From positions 1 through 64,000 of the forward strand of contig PEAK01000008.1 in NCBI GenBank assembly GCA_002753515.1: 64,000 nucleotides of DNA, given 5' to 3'. Both the position numbers and the translations under genes were made by a program. This DNA comes from Magnetococcales bacterium (GTDB lineage Bacteria > Pseudomonadota > Magnetococcia > Magnetococcales > UBA8363). The notes beneath the pieces are model-generated. The model searched no databases. It was not told where the DNA came from and saw nothing but the letters and a program-made list of their open reading frames with translations. Positions 49,288-59,969 of this stretch are shown piece after piece. Within the stretch, counting starts at the first letter, position 1. The number at the start of each line of letters is the position of its first letter.

Positions 49288-49980
49288 ATGAACGAAGACC
49301 GTAAATTTCCAATTCCCATGGGTTCCCAAACGAACGCTCAGGTACAGCACGGTGATTTGGCTGTGGACCAGAGCGTGGTGACCTACATCAAGCAGGTTTA
49401 CGCCCTGTTGGCCGCCAGTCTCGTTGTGGCTGTCGCTGCCGGTTACGTGGGCATGACGCTGCCGTTTCCCCGGGAACACCCCTATATCCTCATGGCCATC
49501 GCGTTGGGTGCCCTGTTTTTGGCTATGGCGGTGAAAAATGCAGCGACGCTGTTTCTTTTCACCGGTATCTCCGGACTCAGTATCGGACCCATCATCGCCA
49601 TCTACGTTGGTGCCGGGCTTTCCCATATCGTCGGACAAGCCATGTTCCTCACCGGTGCCATCTTTTTCAGCCTCACCTTTTATGCCATGACCACCAAAAA
49701 AGATTTATCCGTTCTGAGTGGCATGGCCTTCGCTGGGCTCATTGTCATTCTGGTCGGTGGTCTCATCAACCTGTTTTTGCACTCCTCGGCGGTGGGCTTT
49801 GCCCTTTCCGCCGTTGGCGCTCTGGTGTTCTCTGGCTATATCCTGTTTGAAACCCAGGGCTTGAAGCGGGAACCGTGGGTGGTTGCGCCATCGGTGGCCG
49901 CATTGCAAATGTATCTCAATGTCGTCAATCTTTTCTTGTCACTGCTGCGTCTTCTGGGTGCCATCGAAGGCAAGGATTGA
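49288..49980 (+). CDS. Bax inhibitor-1/YccA family membrane protein
   Basis: Multiple TM segments; YVGAGLSHIVGQAMFLTGAIFFSLTFYAMTTKKDLS; LYLNVVNLFLSLLRLLG C-terminus. Confidence 0.92.
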   Translation: MNEDRKFPIPMGSQTNAQVQHGDLAVDQSVVTYIKQVYALLAASLVVAVAAGYVGMTLPFPREHPYILMAIALGALFLAMAVKNAATLFLFTGISGLSIGPIIAIYVGAGLSHIVGQAMFLTGAIFFSLTFYAMTTKKDLSVLSGMAFAGLIVILVGGLINLFLHSSAVGFALSAVGALVFSGYILFETQGLKREPWVVAPSVAALQMYLNVVNLFLSLLRLLGAIEGKD

Positions 49981-50055
49981 TCCTCATTCCAAGGGGGAGG
50001 GGTGTTTCCCTTCCCCCATTCGTACCGGTACGGCAGGATTGATCGTCGGTGAACC

Positions 50056-50616
50056 ATGGCCTCTTTTGAGTTGACTACGGATAGTGCCCAAAGGCTTCAG
50101 TACGCAACTGCCTTGCTCCAGAAACACGGTTGGAGTCCGCAACAGGGTCCGGCTTTGGTGGTCCTCGGGGCGGAACAACGGATGTTTGGCTTGGGTGGGG
50201 CATTTCCCCCGGAAGGTTGGCCCATCTCTACCGGGGAGGCCGGATTCGGCAATGTGGTGGACAGTGGTCGGACACCCACCGGCCTGCATCGTATTTGCGC
50301 CTGCATCGGCGATGGGGCACCCATTGGCATGGTGTTTAAAAGCCGGGAGCCCACTGGGGAGATCGTCTCGCCCGCCGGGGCGTTGGACGGCGATTTCATC
50401 ACGACACGTATCCTTTGGCTAGAGGGGATGGAGGAGGGTGTCAACCGTGGTCCGGGCGTGGATAGCCGGGAGCGCTACATCTACATCCATGGCACGCCGC
50501 ATGTCCATCAACTTGGTCAGCCCGTTTCCAAGGGGTGCGTCCGCATGGATGACCGGGATGTGATGACCCTGTATCCTTTGGTTTCTCTGCATACGCCGGT
50601 TCTCATCCTGGCCTGA
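50056..50616 (+). CDS. L,D-transpeptidase (YkuD)
   Basis: YIYIHGTPHVHQLGQPVSKGCVRMDDRDVMTLY catalytic HGT/SxGCVRM motif. Confidence 0.93.
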   Translation: MASFELTTDSAQRLQYATALLQKHGWSPQQGPALVVLGAEQRMFGLGGAFPPEGWPISTGEAGFGNVVDSGRTPTGLHRICACIGDGAPIGMVFKSREPTGEIVSPAGALDGDFITTRILWLEGMEEGVNRGPGVDSRERYIYIHGTPHVHQLGQPVSKGCVRMDDRDVMTLYPLVSLHTPVLILA

Positions 50617-50672
50617 TGAGCCGGGTGGTGGTACGCGACCCCCTCCTTGCCAAATGAACGGATTGGTTGCTC

Positions 50673-51737
50673 ATGTCCGAGCTTTTCGACACGATTGTAC
50701 ATCGTTTGGGTAATCCCCAAATCAGCGGTTTGATCCTGGCCATGCTTCTGGCTGTGGGCGGGGTTTCCTTTTTCGGGCAATCGCTGGCCCCCTATTTGAC
50801 CGCCATGATCCTGGCCTACCTGCTGGAGGGGGTGATTCGTTTGTTGATCAGGATTCACCTGCCACGCATGCTGGCCGTTATTATCGTGTTCAGCCTGTTT
50901 TTCTTTCTTCTCAATATGATGTTGTTCGTGGTCTTTCCCACCCTGGTGCGCGAATTAATGCGCATCTCCCAGGAAATCCCTCATATTACGCAAACCGTCA
51001 AGACGTTGATGATCAAATTTGGGGAATCGCTGTCCGGTTGGGTGGATCCCTCTTTTACGGAAAATATTCTTCTCAATCTGGTGGAACGGTCCCAACAATT
51101 GGTCGGTTATTCCATCACCTTTCTGCTCCAGGGATTGCCCGGGGTCATTTCAGTACTCATTTATTTGGTATTGGTTCCGTTTTTGGTGTTCTTTTTCATG
51201 AAGGACAAAGAATTGCTCCTCCAATCGTTTATCCGCTACATGCCGAAAAATCGCGACCTGATCAATCGCGTCCTGGTCGATGTGGATACGGCGGTGGGGG
51301 GCTATGTTCGTGGCAAGGTGTGGGAATTGTTTTTAATTGGCGGAACCGCCTATGCCGCTTTCCTGATTATTGGTTTTAAATATTCGTTTCTCGTCGGATT
51401 TTTGACCGGAATTTCCGTATTGATCCCCATACTTGGAATGGTGGTGGTCGCCTTGCCGGTGATTGTCCTGGGCGTATTTCAGTGGGGGCTGACCCTGGAT
51501 GCCATCCAGCCGTTGGTTATTTATTCGGTGATCCAACTGGTCGATGGCAATATTTTGGGTCCGATGATCTTGGGGGAGACCGTCAAGGTTCATCCGACGA
51601 CCATCATGTTGGCGGTGTTGTTTTTTGGATCCATCTGGGGGCTTTCCGGTGTTTTTTTTGCGGTTCCCTTGTGGGTGCTTCTGAAAAGCGTATTGGACGC
51701 CATTTTGTTTTCTGAAGAAAGTGGCGGACTTGCCTGA
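50673..51737 (+). CDS. AI-2E family transporter
   Basis: Multi-TM protein; VPFLVFFFMKDKE, GGTAYAAFLIIGFKYSFLVGFLTGISVLIPILGMV, DGNILGPMILGETVKVHP. Confidence 0.92.
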   Translation: MSELFDTIVHRLGNPQISGLILAMLLAVGGVSFFGQSLAPYLTAMILAYLLEGVIRLLIRIHLPRMLAVIIVFSLFFFLLNMMLFVVFPTLVRELMRISQEIPHITQTVKTLMIKFGESLSGWVDPSFTENILLNLVERSQQLVGYSITFLLQGLPGVISVLIYLVLVPFLVFFFMKDKELLLQSFIRYMPKNRDLINRVLVDVDTAVGGYVRGKVWELFLIGGTAYAAFLIIGFKYSFLVGFLTGISVLIPILGMVVVALPVIVLGVFQWGLTLDAIQPLVIYSVIQLVDGNILGPMILGETVKVHPTTIMLAVLFFGSIWGLSGVFFAVPLWVLLKSVLDAILFSEESGGLA

Positions 51738-53031
51738 TCATTCGGCCATCATTCCGGGAACGGGGGAGAGGGAGATCGCCGTGGCGGGCCAACTCCTGGA
51801 ACGCGTGTTTTCCTCGCGTCAGGCGGCGGATCGCATCCTTGATCACCATTTTCGTGCCGAACACACGGGCCAGCTTGAGCGTCGGCGCTTGGGGGCCCTG
51901 GTGTATGGGGTGTTGCGTCATCGGAGTTTGTTGCAGGCGGAATGCGAGCATTATTTCCCCGAGGTGCCCCCCGGGTCTGCTGTTTTGGCTGCCATGGCAT
52001 TGGTCATGTTGGCACGGGGGTCCGGCGTTGTTCTGGATCCGCCGTGGCCACCGCCGCTGGCCAAACTGGCCCAAGTGGAAGATCCTTGGCCGCAGGATCT
52101 CTTGCCGCCATGGATCAAGGTTTCTTTACCCCAGTGGATTTGGCAACATTGGTCGGCCAGGTTTGGTGGCAGCGAAACCGAAGCGCTGATGCAATGCATG
52201 AATACAGCGGCTACGGTCGATGTGCGCGTCAACATCGGCAAAACAACACGGGATGCGGTGTTGGAACAGTTGCGTTCTTTGGGTGTGCGAGCCGAACCCA
52301 CCCCTTTTTCACCCGATGGTTGCCGCCTGGAAGGGCATCCCGCCTTGGTGGATCACCCCTCTTGGCGTCAGGGATTCCTGGAGGTCCAGGATGAGGGGAG
52401 TCAGATCATCAGTCACTTGGTCGCGCCCAAGCCGGGTATGACGGTGGTTGATTTTTGTGCCGGAGCCGGGGGTAAAACGTTGCATATGGCGGCGTTGATG
52501 CGGGATCGTGGGCGGATCTGGGCGGTGGATACCGAGGTGGAACGGATCCGTCGCATGCAGCCCAGGATCAAACGTGGCGGCATCCGTTCGATCCGTACCC
52601 TGGTGGTACGTCACGAAGGGGATGCGGGATTAAAAAAATTGTTCCAGGGGGCCGAGCGCGTTTTGGTCGATGTTCCCTGTAGCGCCACGGGTACGTTACG
52701 GCGCAATCCCGAGATCAAATGGCGTTTGACCCCGGATCAATTGGAAACCTATCATTTGCGTCAGTGTGCCATTATACAGGCCGCTTCCCGTCTGGTTGCC
52801 CCGCGAGGACGTTTGATCTACGCCACCTGTTCCCTCATGGAGCGGGAGAATGAAGCCGTGGTCCAGGGGTTTTTAGCGGAGAATCGCAATTTCCGCCCCG
52901 TGTCTCCGCAAACTATTTCCACCCTGGGGGCTTTGCAAAGGTTGCTACCGCCTTCGCCTTTTTTTACTCTTCTACCCCATCGCACCGGGACGGACGGTTT
53001 TTTTGCCGCCATCCTCGAACGTCAATCTTGA
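51721..53031 (+). CDS. rsmB: 16S rRNA (cytosine(967)-C(5))-methyltransferase RsmB-like (NusB + Nop2/Sun domains)
   Basis: VVDFCAGAGGKTLHMAALM, VDVPCSATGTLRRNPEIKWR, LIYATCSLMERENEAVV. Confidence 0.92.
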   Translation: MADLPDHSAIIPGTGEREIAVAGQLLERVFSSRQAADRILDHHFRAEHTGQLERRRLGALVYGVLRHRSLLQAECEHYFPEVPPGSAVLAAMALVMLARGSGVVLDPPWPPPLAKLAQVEDPWPQDLLPPWIKVSLPQWIWQHWSARFGGSETEALMQCMNTAATVDVRVNIGKTTRDAVLEQLRSLGVRAEPTPFSPDGCRLEGHPALVDHPSWRQGFLEVQDEGSQIISHLVAPKPGMTVVDFCAGAGGKTLHMAALMRDRGRIWAVDTEVERIRRMQPRIKRGGIRSIRTLVVRHEGDAGLKKLFQGAERVLVDVPCSATGTLRRNPEIKWRLTPDQLETYHLRQCAIIQAASRLVAPRGRLIYATCSLMERENEAVVQGFLAENRNFRPVSPQTISTLGALQRLLPPSPFFTLLPHRTGTDGFFAAILERQS

Positions 53032-53047
53032 TTGGGAATTGCCATCC

Positions 53048-54664
53048 ATGCCGAAAATTTGCCAAGCACTCATCAGCGTTACCGATAAAAACGGCCTGGA
53101 CCGTTTTGCCCGGGGGCTTGTTACCCTGGGTGTTCGCATCCTCTCCACGGGTGGAACGGCCCGATACCTCAAGGATCACGGCATTGCCGTGACCGATGTA
53201 TCCGACTATACCGGATTTCCCGAGATGTTGGATGGCCGGGTCAAGACGCTGCATCCGAAAATTCACGGGGGTCTTTTGGGTATTCGTGGCAATGCGGACC
53301 ACGAAGCTCAGATGGCGAGCCATGGCATTGCCGCCATCGACATGGTGGTGGTCAATTTGTACCCGTTTGTGCAGACGGTGGCGGCCCCGGATTGCACATT
53401 GGCGCATGCCATTGAGAACATCGACATCGGTGGTCCCGCTATGTTGCGTTCGGCGGCCAAAAATCATGCCGGGGTGACGGTGATTTGCGACCCGGGCGAC
53501 TATGACGCCATTTTGAATGAAATGCATCAGCATGCCGGGTCGGTGCATCCGCAGACCAACTTTAAGTTGGCCATGAAAGTGTTTGCCCAGACGGCGGCGT
53601 ATGATGCGGCCATTTCCAACTGGCTTTCCTCGTTGGATGAGAAGCAGCAACCCACGCAATTTCCGGCGGTGATGACCATGCAGTTTCACAAGCGTCAAGA
53701 GATGCGTTATGGGGAAAACCCGCACCAATTGGCGGCGTTTTATGAAGAGCGACCGATTATTGACATGGCGACTGTTGCCCAGGCCAAACCGTTGCAGGGC
53801 AAGGAGCTTTCATTCAACAATATTCACGATGCCAACGGTGCTTTTGAACTGGTCAAGGAGTTCGCCCAGGCGGCGGTGGTGGTGGTGAAGCATACCAACC
53901 CGTGTGGTGTGGCGTTGGATGATGACCTTCTGGCCGCCTATTGTCGGGCACGGGATACCGATCCGGTTTCCGCCTTTGGAGGCATCATTGCCTGCAATCG
54001 ACCGGTGACGGCTCCTTTGGCGCAGGAAATTGCCAAAACGTTTGTCGAAGCGGTCATAGCCCCGGGTTTTGACGCTGAGGCGCGTGCCATTTTGGCGACC
54101 AAGGCCAATCTTCGCTTGTTGGAGACGCCGCCCCTCGGGCCGACCACCATGGCGAAGCCCCCCTTGTATCACCCGGGATTCTTAGACATGAAACGTGTTC
54201 GCGGGGGGGTGTTGCTCCAGGAGGGGGACCATCATGTGTTGCGCAGAGAGGATTTGAAAATTGTCACCCATCGCCCCCCGAATGAACGGGAATTTGGCGA
54301 TTTGCTGTTTGCCTGGACGATAGCCAAGCATGTGAAGTCCAATGCCATTGTTTATGCCCGGAATGTGACGACGGTTGGCGTTGGCGCGGGACAGATGAGC
54401 CGGGTGGATGCCTCGCGCATTGCGGTTTGGAAAGCCAGGGAGGCGCAGCAAACCATGAAACGTCAGGAGGATTGGTTGGTTGGTTCGGTCATGGCGTCGG
54501 ACGCCTTTTTTCCCTTCCGGGATGGCATTGATGCCGCTGCGCAAGCCGGGGCATCGGCGGTCATTCAGCCCGGGGGATCTATTCGTGACCAGGAGGTGAT
54601 CGATGCCGCCAATGAGGCGGGTATGGCCATGGTCTTTACCGGGGTGCGGCATTTTAAACATTAG
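53048..54664 (+). CDS. purH: Bifunctional AICAR formyltransferase/IMP cyclohydrolase PurH
   Basis: ALISVTDKNGLDRFARGL, GRVKTLHPKIHGGLLGIR, MRYGENPHQLAAFY, VVVKHTNPCGVA, SDAFFPFRDGIDAAAQAG. Confidence 0.97.
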   Translation: MPKICQALISVTDKNGLDRFARGLVTLGVRILSTGGTARYLKDHGIAVTDVSDYTGFPEMLDGRVKTLHPKIHGGLLGIRGNADHEAQMASHGIAAIDMVVVNLYPFVQTVAAPDCTLAHAIENIDIGGPAMLRSAAKNHAGVTVICDPGDYDAILNEMHQHAGSVHPQTNFKLAMKVFAQTAAYDAAISNWLSSLDEKQQPTQFPAVMTMQFHKRQEMRYGENPHQLAAFYEERPIIDMATVAQAKPLQGKELSFNNIHDANGAFELVKEFAQAAVVVVKHTNPCGVALDDDLLAAYCRARDTDPVSAFGGIIACNRPVTAPLAQEIAKTFVEAVIAPGFDAEARAILATKANLRLLETPPLGPTTMAKPPLYHPGFLDMKRVRGGVLLQEGDHHVLRREDLKIVTHRPPNEREFGDLLFAWTIAKHVKSNAIVYARNVTTVGVGAGQMSRVDASRIAVWKAREAQQTMKRQEDWLVGSVMASDAFFPFRDGIDAAAQAGASAVIQPGGSIRDQEVIDAANEAGMAMVFTGVRHFKH

Positions 54665-54844
54665 GGGCGTGGGACGGTCGGATTGATTCGCGACCATTTC
54701 GGTTGTAGGCATCGTTATTGCATTTAACGGACATTGGCAGTGCGCTGTAAGGATGTGGGATACGGCGTGTAACTGGCCATCGTGACCTTCACGCCTTGAG
54801 AACGGGCAGGAGGGTGTTGCGACCAGCCAAAAATGGAGGGAAAC

Positions 54845-55144
54845 ATGTCAGAAATGCAACGCGTGCATCATTCCGCTGCGGAAGCGGTCCACACCCCGGA
54901 AATTCCTGGTGAGGAGTTACGGGTGTACATCGAACGCATTGAACGGTTGGAAGAGGAGAAAACGGGGTTGAGCCAGGATATTCGTGACCTTTATCTGGAG
55001 GCCAAGGGTAACGGATTTGATCCCAAGGTGATGAAGGAGATTATCAAACTGCGGAAAAAAGACCCGGAGGAAGTGGATGAAGAGGATGCTGTATTGCACC
55101 TGTACAAGCAGGCGTTGGGGATGATGCAGCCGACCATTCAATAG
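54845..55144 (+). CDS. DUF2312/GapR-family DNA-binding protein
   Basis: GEELRVYIERIERLEEEKTGLSQDIRDLYLEAKGNGFDPKVMKEIIKLRKKD. Confidence 0.92.
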   Translation: MSEMQRVHHSAAEAVHTPEIPGEELRVYIERIERLEEEKTGLSQDIRDLYLEAKGNGFDPKVMKEIIKLRKKDPEEVDEEDAVLHLYKQALGMMQPTIQ

Positions 55145-55168
55145 CCCTGGAGCCCGGGACTTTGGGAT

Positions 55169-55202
55169 GAAGGGGGGGGGATGCTGATTCCCCCCTTTTT
55201 AA
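55169..55202 (+). terminator. Rho-independent terminator downstream of the gapR-like gene
   Basis: GAAGGGGGGGGG-ATGCTGATT-CCCCCCTTTTTAA: GC-rich stem followed by T-tract. Confidence 0.75.
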
Positions 55203-55244
55203 TTTGGCATGGGAGATGGCAATCATGACGGGAATCACGATGGC

Positions 55245-57740
55245 ATGACCGTCATAAAGCGATTTGTGACCGATCTTGACCGGCGTAGCGGCTCTTTATT
55301 CCATATCCACGATCCCGAGACCGGGGCCATGGTGGGGTATGGGTGTCAAGAATTTTATCGTTGGACCATGGCTTGGGCGGAAAGGTTACGCTTGGGTCCA
55401 GACCAAGTGGTCCTGGTTTTTGGCCGCACCACCCCGATGATGATGGCGGCCTGGTTGGGGGCGATCGTGGCGGGTCGGTTGCCGGCTTTTTTGTCTTATC
55501 CCAGCCCGAAAACCTCCCCCGAGGCCTTTGCGGAAAAGTTGGCCAATTATCGGAACCGATTTCAAAGCACGATGTTCGTCGGCGAACTGGAAGACCGGCA
55601 AACCTGGCCGGACCTGCTGTCCCCGGAATCGCTGCCAAGTGTCGATTCCTTTGAAAATAGATCCGATCCCGAAGGCGCAGGGGATCCCCCCCTGTTTCTG
55701 CAATGCTCCTCCGGCACCACGGGTTTGCAAAAGGCGGTTCTCATCCGGGAATCCCAGCTTGTTGCCCAGATTGACAGGTATCGTGCGGCATTGAACCTCG
55801 ATGCGCACACCGACCGCATCGTCAGTTGGTTGCCGCTGTATCACGATATGGGCTTGGTCGCGACCTTTCTGTTGCCTTTGCTGACCCGAACACCGGTTTA
55901 TTATCTGGATCCCTTTCAATGGGCGGCGACGCCCGGTTTGTTGCTGGCAACACTGGAACGGTATCGGGGGACGCTGACCTGGTTGCCCAATTTTGCTTTT
56001 TCATTTTTGTGTAAAGAGAAGCATCGTTACCGCCTGGACCATGTTCGTGGGTTCATCAATTGTTCCGAGCCGGTCAGTTTGGGTGGTTTTCAACGCTTCA
56101 TGGCAACGCATGGCGTTCTTCCGGGGCAATTGTCCGTCTGTTACGCCCTGGCGGAAAATGTGTTCGCTGCCAGCCAGAGTCCCATGGGGCACACCCCCCG
56201 ATGGCTTTCGTTGGATGCGTCCGCTTTGCTCCGGCATCAGGTTGTTGTTCAGGGTGGTGACCGGGCACTGGATGGAGCGTCGCAGCCCCAGGCCGGTCAG
56301 CGCGCCATCATCAGTTGCGGTCCGCCGCTGTCGGGGGTGGAGGTGCGTATTCAACCGCGAGCGGGGGCGGACGTGGGGGCCATTTTTTTGCGCGGTCCGT
56401 GTGCGGTCCGTGGCTATTATCAGGCACCTGCCATGGATGACGATGGATGGTTTCCCACCGGGGATCTGGGCTTCATGCATGCGGGGGAATTGTATGTGTG
56501 TGGTCGGCAGAAAGAGGTGATCATCCAGAATGGCAAGAACATCTATCCCCAGGATGTGGAAGCGATTCTCCATAGTCATCCTGCGGTTCACCCCGGGCGG
56601 GTGGCGGTTGTGGGGATGGAGGATCCCGAGTTGGATACCCAACGTACTTTCGCCCTGGTGGAACCAGAGCGTGCCATGACTCTTGATCAAAGGGTGTTGG
56701 TGGGTCAGGAATTGCAATCCCGTCTCGCTTGGCACCTGGATATTGCGGTTCAGGTGGCCGTTGTCCCTCGGGGATGGTTGCGCAAAACCTCCAGCGGCAA
56801 AATGGCTCGGGAGCAGAATTTACAGCGCTATCTGACGGGTTTGAAGGATCAGGTGCATGTGTGTGGCGATTCCCATGTGCGTATCTTTTGGACGGGCAAA
56901 ACGTCGCATCGCAACCTGTTCAAGGCGATTCATGCCCACTGGGTCGGCTTGTTGTGGTCCGACAATTGGCACAAGACGACCGCTTTTTTCAGCCAACTGG
57001 TGGCTCATCTACAACCTCGGGATTGTTTGGTGATTCAGGCGGGGGAGCCGGAGTGTCGCAGTATTTTTCCCGCCAGTCCCGATCCCGAGGCCCGGATTCG
57101 TCAGGCGGTTGCCGGGTATCGTGACTTTTTTCTTTTTTTAAAAAAGTTGTGGCCGGGGCGGTTGGCCTATATGACGGGCATTCCGACGGCACCCCGGGAT
57201 GGTGATAATGGGGATCCCCGTTGGCCGGTATGCGGTACGGCCACGGAGCGTTACCGGTATCAGCAGCTTTTTTATGGTGCCATGCAAGCCTTGTGTGCCG
57301 AGCTGTTGATTCATTTCATAGATGCCTGTACCCCCTTCCTGGCGGCGGACGGCATGATTGCCGCCGATGATTTGTTGGATGGGACGCATCTGATACCTTC
57401 CCGGGTGTCGGTTTATGTGGATTTGTTGGAAAAAAATTTCGGTGTCATCAATTGGGAAGCCAATGATATTCCTGAAGATATGCGTGCCTGGGATGGCAGT
57501 TATGCCCATTTCGCCCAATTGGTGCAAAACAAGGTGCGGGATCACCATCCTTTGGTGAGCAACCCCTCCTGGGAACGGATGGTTTCTTCGGGATTGTTGG
57601 ATTCATTGGATATTGTCGAATTGGTGACCATGCTCAACCAAGTCTGTGGTTTGAATATTGAGCCGGGTGGGGTTTATTGGAAAGATTTTGAATCGATTGA
57701 TGGCCTGTATAAAAAATTTGTGCTAGGATCAAATCTTTAA
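55245..57740 (+). CDS. Fatty acyl-AMP ligase (FAAL)-like / SGNH-hydrolase-like / acyl-carrier-protein multidomain protein
   Basis: LQCSSGTTGLQKAVLI, WLPLYHDMGLVATFLLPLL (FAAL); VCGDSHVRIFW ... GEPECR ... DGTHLIPS (SGNH blocks); SSGLLDSLDIVELV (ACP phosphopantetheine site). Confidence 0.87.
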   Translation: MTVIKRFVTDLDRRSGSLFHIHDPETGAMVGYGCQEFYRWTMAWAERLRLGPDQVVLVFGRTTPMMMAAWLGAIVAGRLPAFLSYPSPKTSPEAFAEKLANYRNRFQSTMFVGELEDRQTWPDLLSPESLPSVDSFENRSDPEGAGDPPLFLQCSSGTTGLQKAVLIRESQLVAQIDRYRAALNLDAHTDRIVSWLPLYHDMGLVATFLLPLLTRTPVYYLDPFQWAATPGLLLATLERYRGTLTWLPNFAFSFLCKEKHRYRLDHVRGFINCSEPVSLGGFQRFMATHGVLPGQLSVCYALAENVFAASQSPMGHTPRWLSLDASALLRHQVVVQGGDRALDGASQPQAGQRAIISCGPPLSGVEVRIQPRAGADVGAIFLRGPCAVRGYYQAPAMDDDGWFPTGDLGFMHAGELYVCGRQKEVIIQNGKNIYPQDVEAILHSHPAVHPGRVAVVGMEDPELDTQRTFALVEPERAMTLDQRVLVGQELQSRLAWHLDIAVQVAVVPRGWLRKTSSGKMAREQNLQRYLTGLKDQVHVCGDSHVRIFWTGKTSHRNLFKAIHAHWVGLLWSDNWHKTTAFFSQLVAHLQPRDCLVIQAGEPECRSIFPASPDPEARIRQAVAGYRDFFLFLKKLWPGRLAYMTGIPTAPRDGDNGDPRWPVCGTATERYRYQQLFYGAMQALCAELLIHFIDACTPFLAADGMIAADDLLDGTHLIPSRVSVYVDLLEKNFGVINWEANDIPEDMRAWDGSYAHFAQLVQNKVRDHHPLVSNPSWERMVSSGLLDSLDIVELVTMLNQVCGLNIEPGGVYWKDFESIDGLYKKFVLGSNL

Positions 57741-57768
57741 AGATTTATGAATAACCTGGGAATGGCTA

Positions 57769-58275
57769 ATGATGCGCGCAATGTTTTTGAATCGGTTGAG
57801 TTTCATTATATTGATTGCCCTGTTCATTCAAGGGTTCATACCGGTTCCACTCCGGGCTGCCGAACAATGGGAGGGGGTGGTGGTGTATGTGTTGGATGGG
57901 GACAGCATCAAGGTGAAAGTGGATGGTCGGGTGAAGGTCGTTCGCTTGAAGGGGATTGATGCCCCGGAAAAGGGTCAGCCCCATGCGGAGGAGGCATCGC
58001 TCTTCGTCCGGCACCTGACACTGCACCAGCCCGTTACCCTGAAAGTTTTTGGTTTGGACAAATATGAGCGCGTACTGGCCGAGGTCACCATGAAAGATGG
58101 CCTCAATCTGAATCAGGAGATCGTGCGCCGGGGATTGGCCTGGCAACACATTGCCTATTCCAAGGATAAAACGCTACGAAGCCTGGAACGGGAAGCCCGG
58201 GATGCGCGGCTCGGGCTTTGGGCCGAGGCCAATCCGGAGCCGCCTTGGGTCTGGAAGCGGCGGCACGGGAAATAA
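57769..58275 (+). CDS. Thermonuclease (SNase-like) family protein, exported
   Basis: Signal-like N-terminus; VLDGDSIKVKVDGRVKVVRLKGIDAPEKGQPHAEEA. Confidence 0.92.
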   Translation: MMRAMFLNRLSFIILIALFIQGFIPVPLRAAEQWEGVVVYVLDGDSIKVKVDGRVKVVRLKGIDAPEKGQPHAEEASLFVRHLTLHQPVTLKVFGLDKYERVLAEVTMKDGLNLNQEIVRRGLAWQHIAYSKDKTLRSLEREARDARLGLWAEANPEPPWVWKRRHGK

Positions 58276-58285
58276 GGGCTTAGGA

Positions 58286-58957
58286 TCACAGGGAATCGTA
58301 AGAGCCGCGACGTTTTTTGGCCATGATGGATCCGGCAAACATTCCCAAACCCAATACAGCGGCCCCGGCAATAAAAAAAGAGGTGTCCGACTGGCGTTCC
58401 AGGGATTTTTTCTCATCCGTGATTCGCTTGAGTTCGCTGCTGAGTTGGTTGATCTTGGTTTTGAAATGTTTGTTTTCCTCATCGATCTTCAAAGTATTGT
58501 GCATCAACCCCTGCAAGCGTTCCAATTCGACCTGGCTTTGATTGAGCGTTTGGTTTATTTGTTTGACCTCGTTAAATCTTTTTTCAAGAACACTATGTTC
58601 GTTTCGCAAGGTTTCCAGATTTTGTTCCAAATCGGTCACGCGCAATGATGCCGGGACTTTGTCGGTGAGGTAGCGGTCAAGAATCCATCCATCCTTGTCA
58701 TTTTCATCGCGGACGCGACTCCAGCCATTGGCGTTTTTTTCCAGAACGCGTAATTTCATGCCACTCTTAAGCATGCGCACGATGCGATAATTGGTTTCTG
58801 GTCCACTGCGCATTGAAATATCGACGCTGTCGGCGACATAGTATGGGGCATCGACAGGGTTTGCACAGAGGGCTGGCTCGGGGGAGAAAAGCAGGCATCC
58901 CCCTATCGGGATGAGCCAGATCATGGTTTTTTGGATGGTTTTGGAAGTGTGGGACAT
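58286..58957 (-). CDS. TIGR04211-type SH3 domain protein (YgiM-like)
   Basis: YYVADSVDISMRSGPETNYRIVRMLKSGMKLRVLEKNANGWSRVRD bacterial SH3, coiled coil, C-terminal TM with basic tail. Confidence 0.88.
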   Translation of the reverse strand: MSHTSKTIQKTMIWLIPIGGCLLFSPEPALCANPVDAPYYVADSVDISMRSGPETNYRIVRMLKSGMKLRVLEKNANGWSRVRDENDKDGWILDRYLTDKVPASLRVTDLEQNLETLRNEHSVLEKRFNEVKQINQTLNQSQVELERLQGLMHNTLKIDEENKHFKTKINQLSSELKRITDEKKSLERQSDTSFFIAGAAVLGLGMFAGSIMAKKRRGSYDSL

Positions 58958-59043
58958 CGTGGACCAATAGTGGTTTGTAGTTTGCGTCAAGAAGGTTATT
59001 CTTGACCTGGATTAAAGCAACTCCCAAGCGAAAGGAGATGGCT

Positions 59044-59928
59044 ATGCCCGTCGAAGATCAAATCGGTAAAGCGCGAATTCTCATTGAGTCACTGCCTTAT
59101 ATGCGTCGTTTTGAGGGTAAGACCTTCGTCATCAAATACGGCGGGCACGCCATGGTTGAAGAATCATTAAAGGTATCCTTTGTCAAGGATGTCATCCTCA
59201 TGCGCCAAGTGGGTATCAAGCCCGTAGTGGTTCACGGTGGCGGCCCGCAGATCGGCCAAACCATGACCCGCATGGGACTCAAGCCGCAATTTGTGGACGG
59301 GCTGCGGGTCACGGACCAGGATACCATCAATGTAGTGGAGATGGTGCTGGCAGGCAAGGTAAACAAGGATATTGTGAGTTTAATCAATCTGAATGGTGGT
59401 CGGGCGGTGGGGTTGTCGGGCAAGGATGGGCACACCATCCAAGCGCGCAAACGTCAGCATGTGCGTCAGGGACCCGAATTGCAGTCACCGGAAATCATCG
59501 ATTTGGGCTGGGTCGGCGATGTGGAAAAAATCGATACCACCTTGCTGGATCTGTTATCCCAATCTACCCTGATTCCCGTGGTGGCCCCGGTGGGTGTTGG
59601 GGAGAGCGGTGAAACCTACAATATCAACGCCGATTCGGTTGCGGGTGCGCTGGCGGTGGCATTGCGGGCGGAAAAACTGATCCTCTTGACCGATGTTATT
59701 GGTGTCAAAGATAAAAATGGTCAGTTGATCAGCGAATTGAACCAGGAACAGGTACGCCGGTTGATGCAGCAGGAGGTGATAACCGGGGGGATGATTCCCA
59801 AGGTGGAAACCTGCATCAACGCCCGCAAGGGGGGGGTCGATTCCACCCATATCATTGACGGTCGTATCGAACACGCCCTGCTGTTGGAGGTGTTTACCGA
59901 CCAGGGGGTCGGCACGTGTGTTCGCTAA
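59044..59928 (+). CDS. argB: Acetylglutamate kinase
   Basis: [74 protein letters not shown]. Confidence 0.97.
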   Translation: MPVEDQIGKARILIESLPYMRRFEGKTFVIKYGGHAMVEESLKVSFVKDVILMRQVGIKPVVVHGGGPQIGQTMTRMGLKPQFVDGLRVTDQDTINVVEMVLAGKVNKDIVSLINLNGGRAVGLSGKDGHTIQARKRQHVRQGPELQSPEIIDLGWVGDVEKIDTTLLDLLSQSTLIPVVAPVGVGESGETYNINADSVAGALAVALRAEKLILLTDVIGVKDKNGQLISELNQEQVRRLMQQEVITGGMIPKVETCINARKGGVDSTHIIDGRIEHALLLEVFTDQGVGTCVR

Positions 59929-59969
59929 AATATTTGGCTAAACAATAAATAAGAGAAGTGTTCTTGACC

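Noticed and set aside
49991-50024. Possible terminator hairpin (GGGGGAGGGG...CCCTTCCCCC) after the Bax inhibitor-1 gene
   Set aside because: Imperfect stem and no downstream T-tract.
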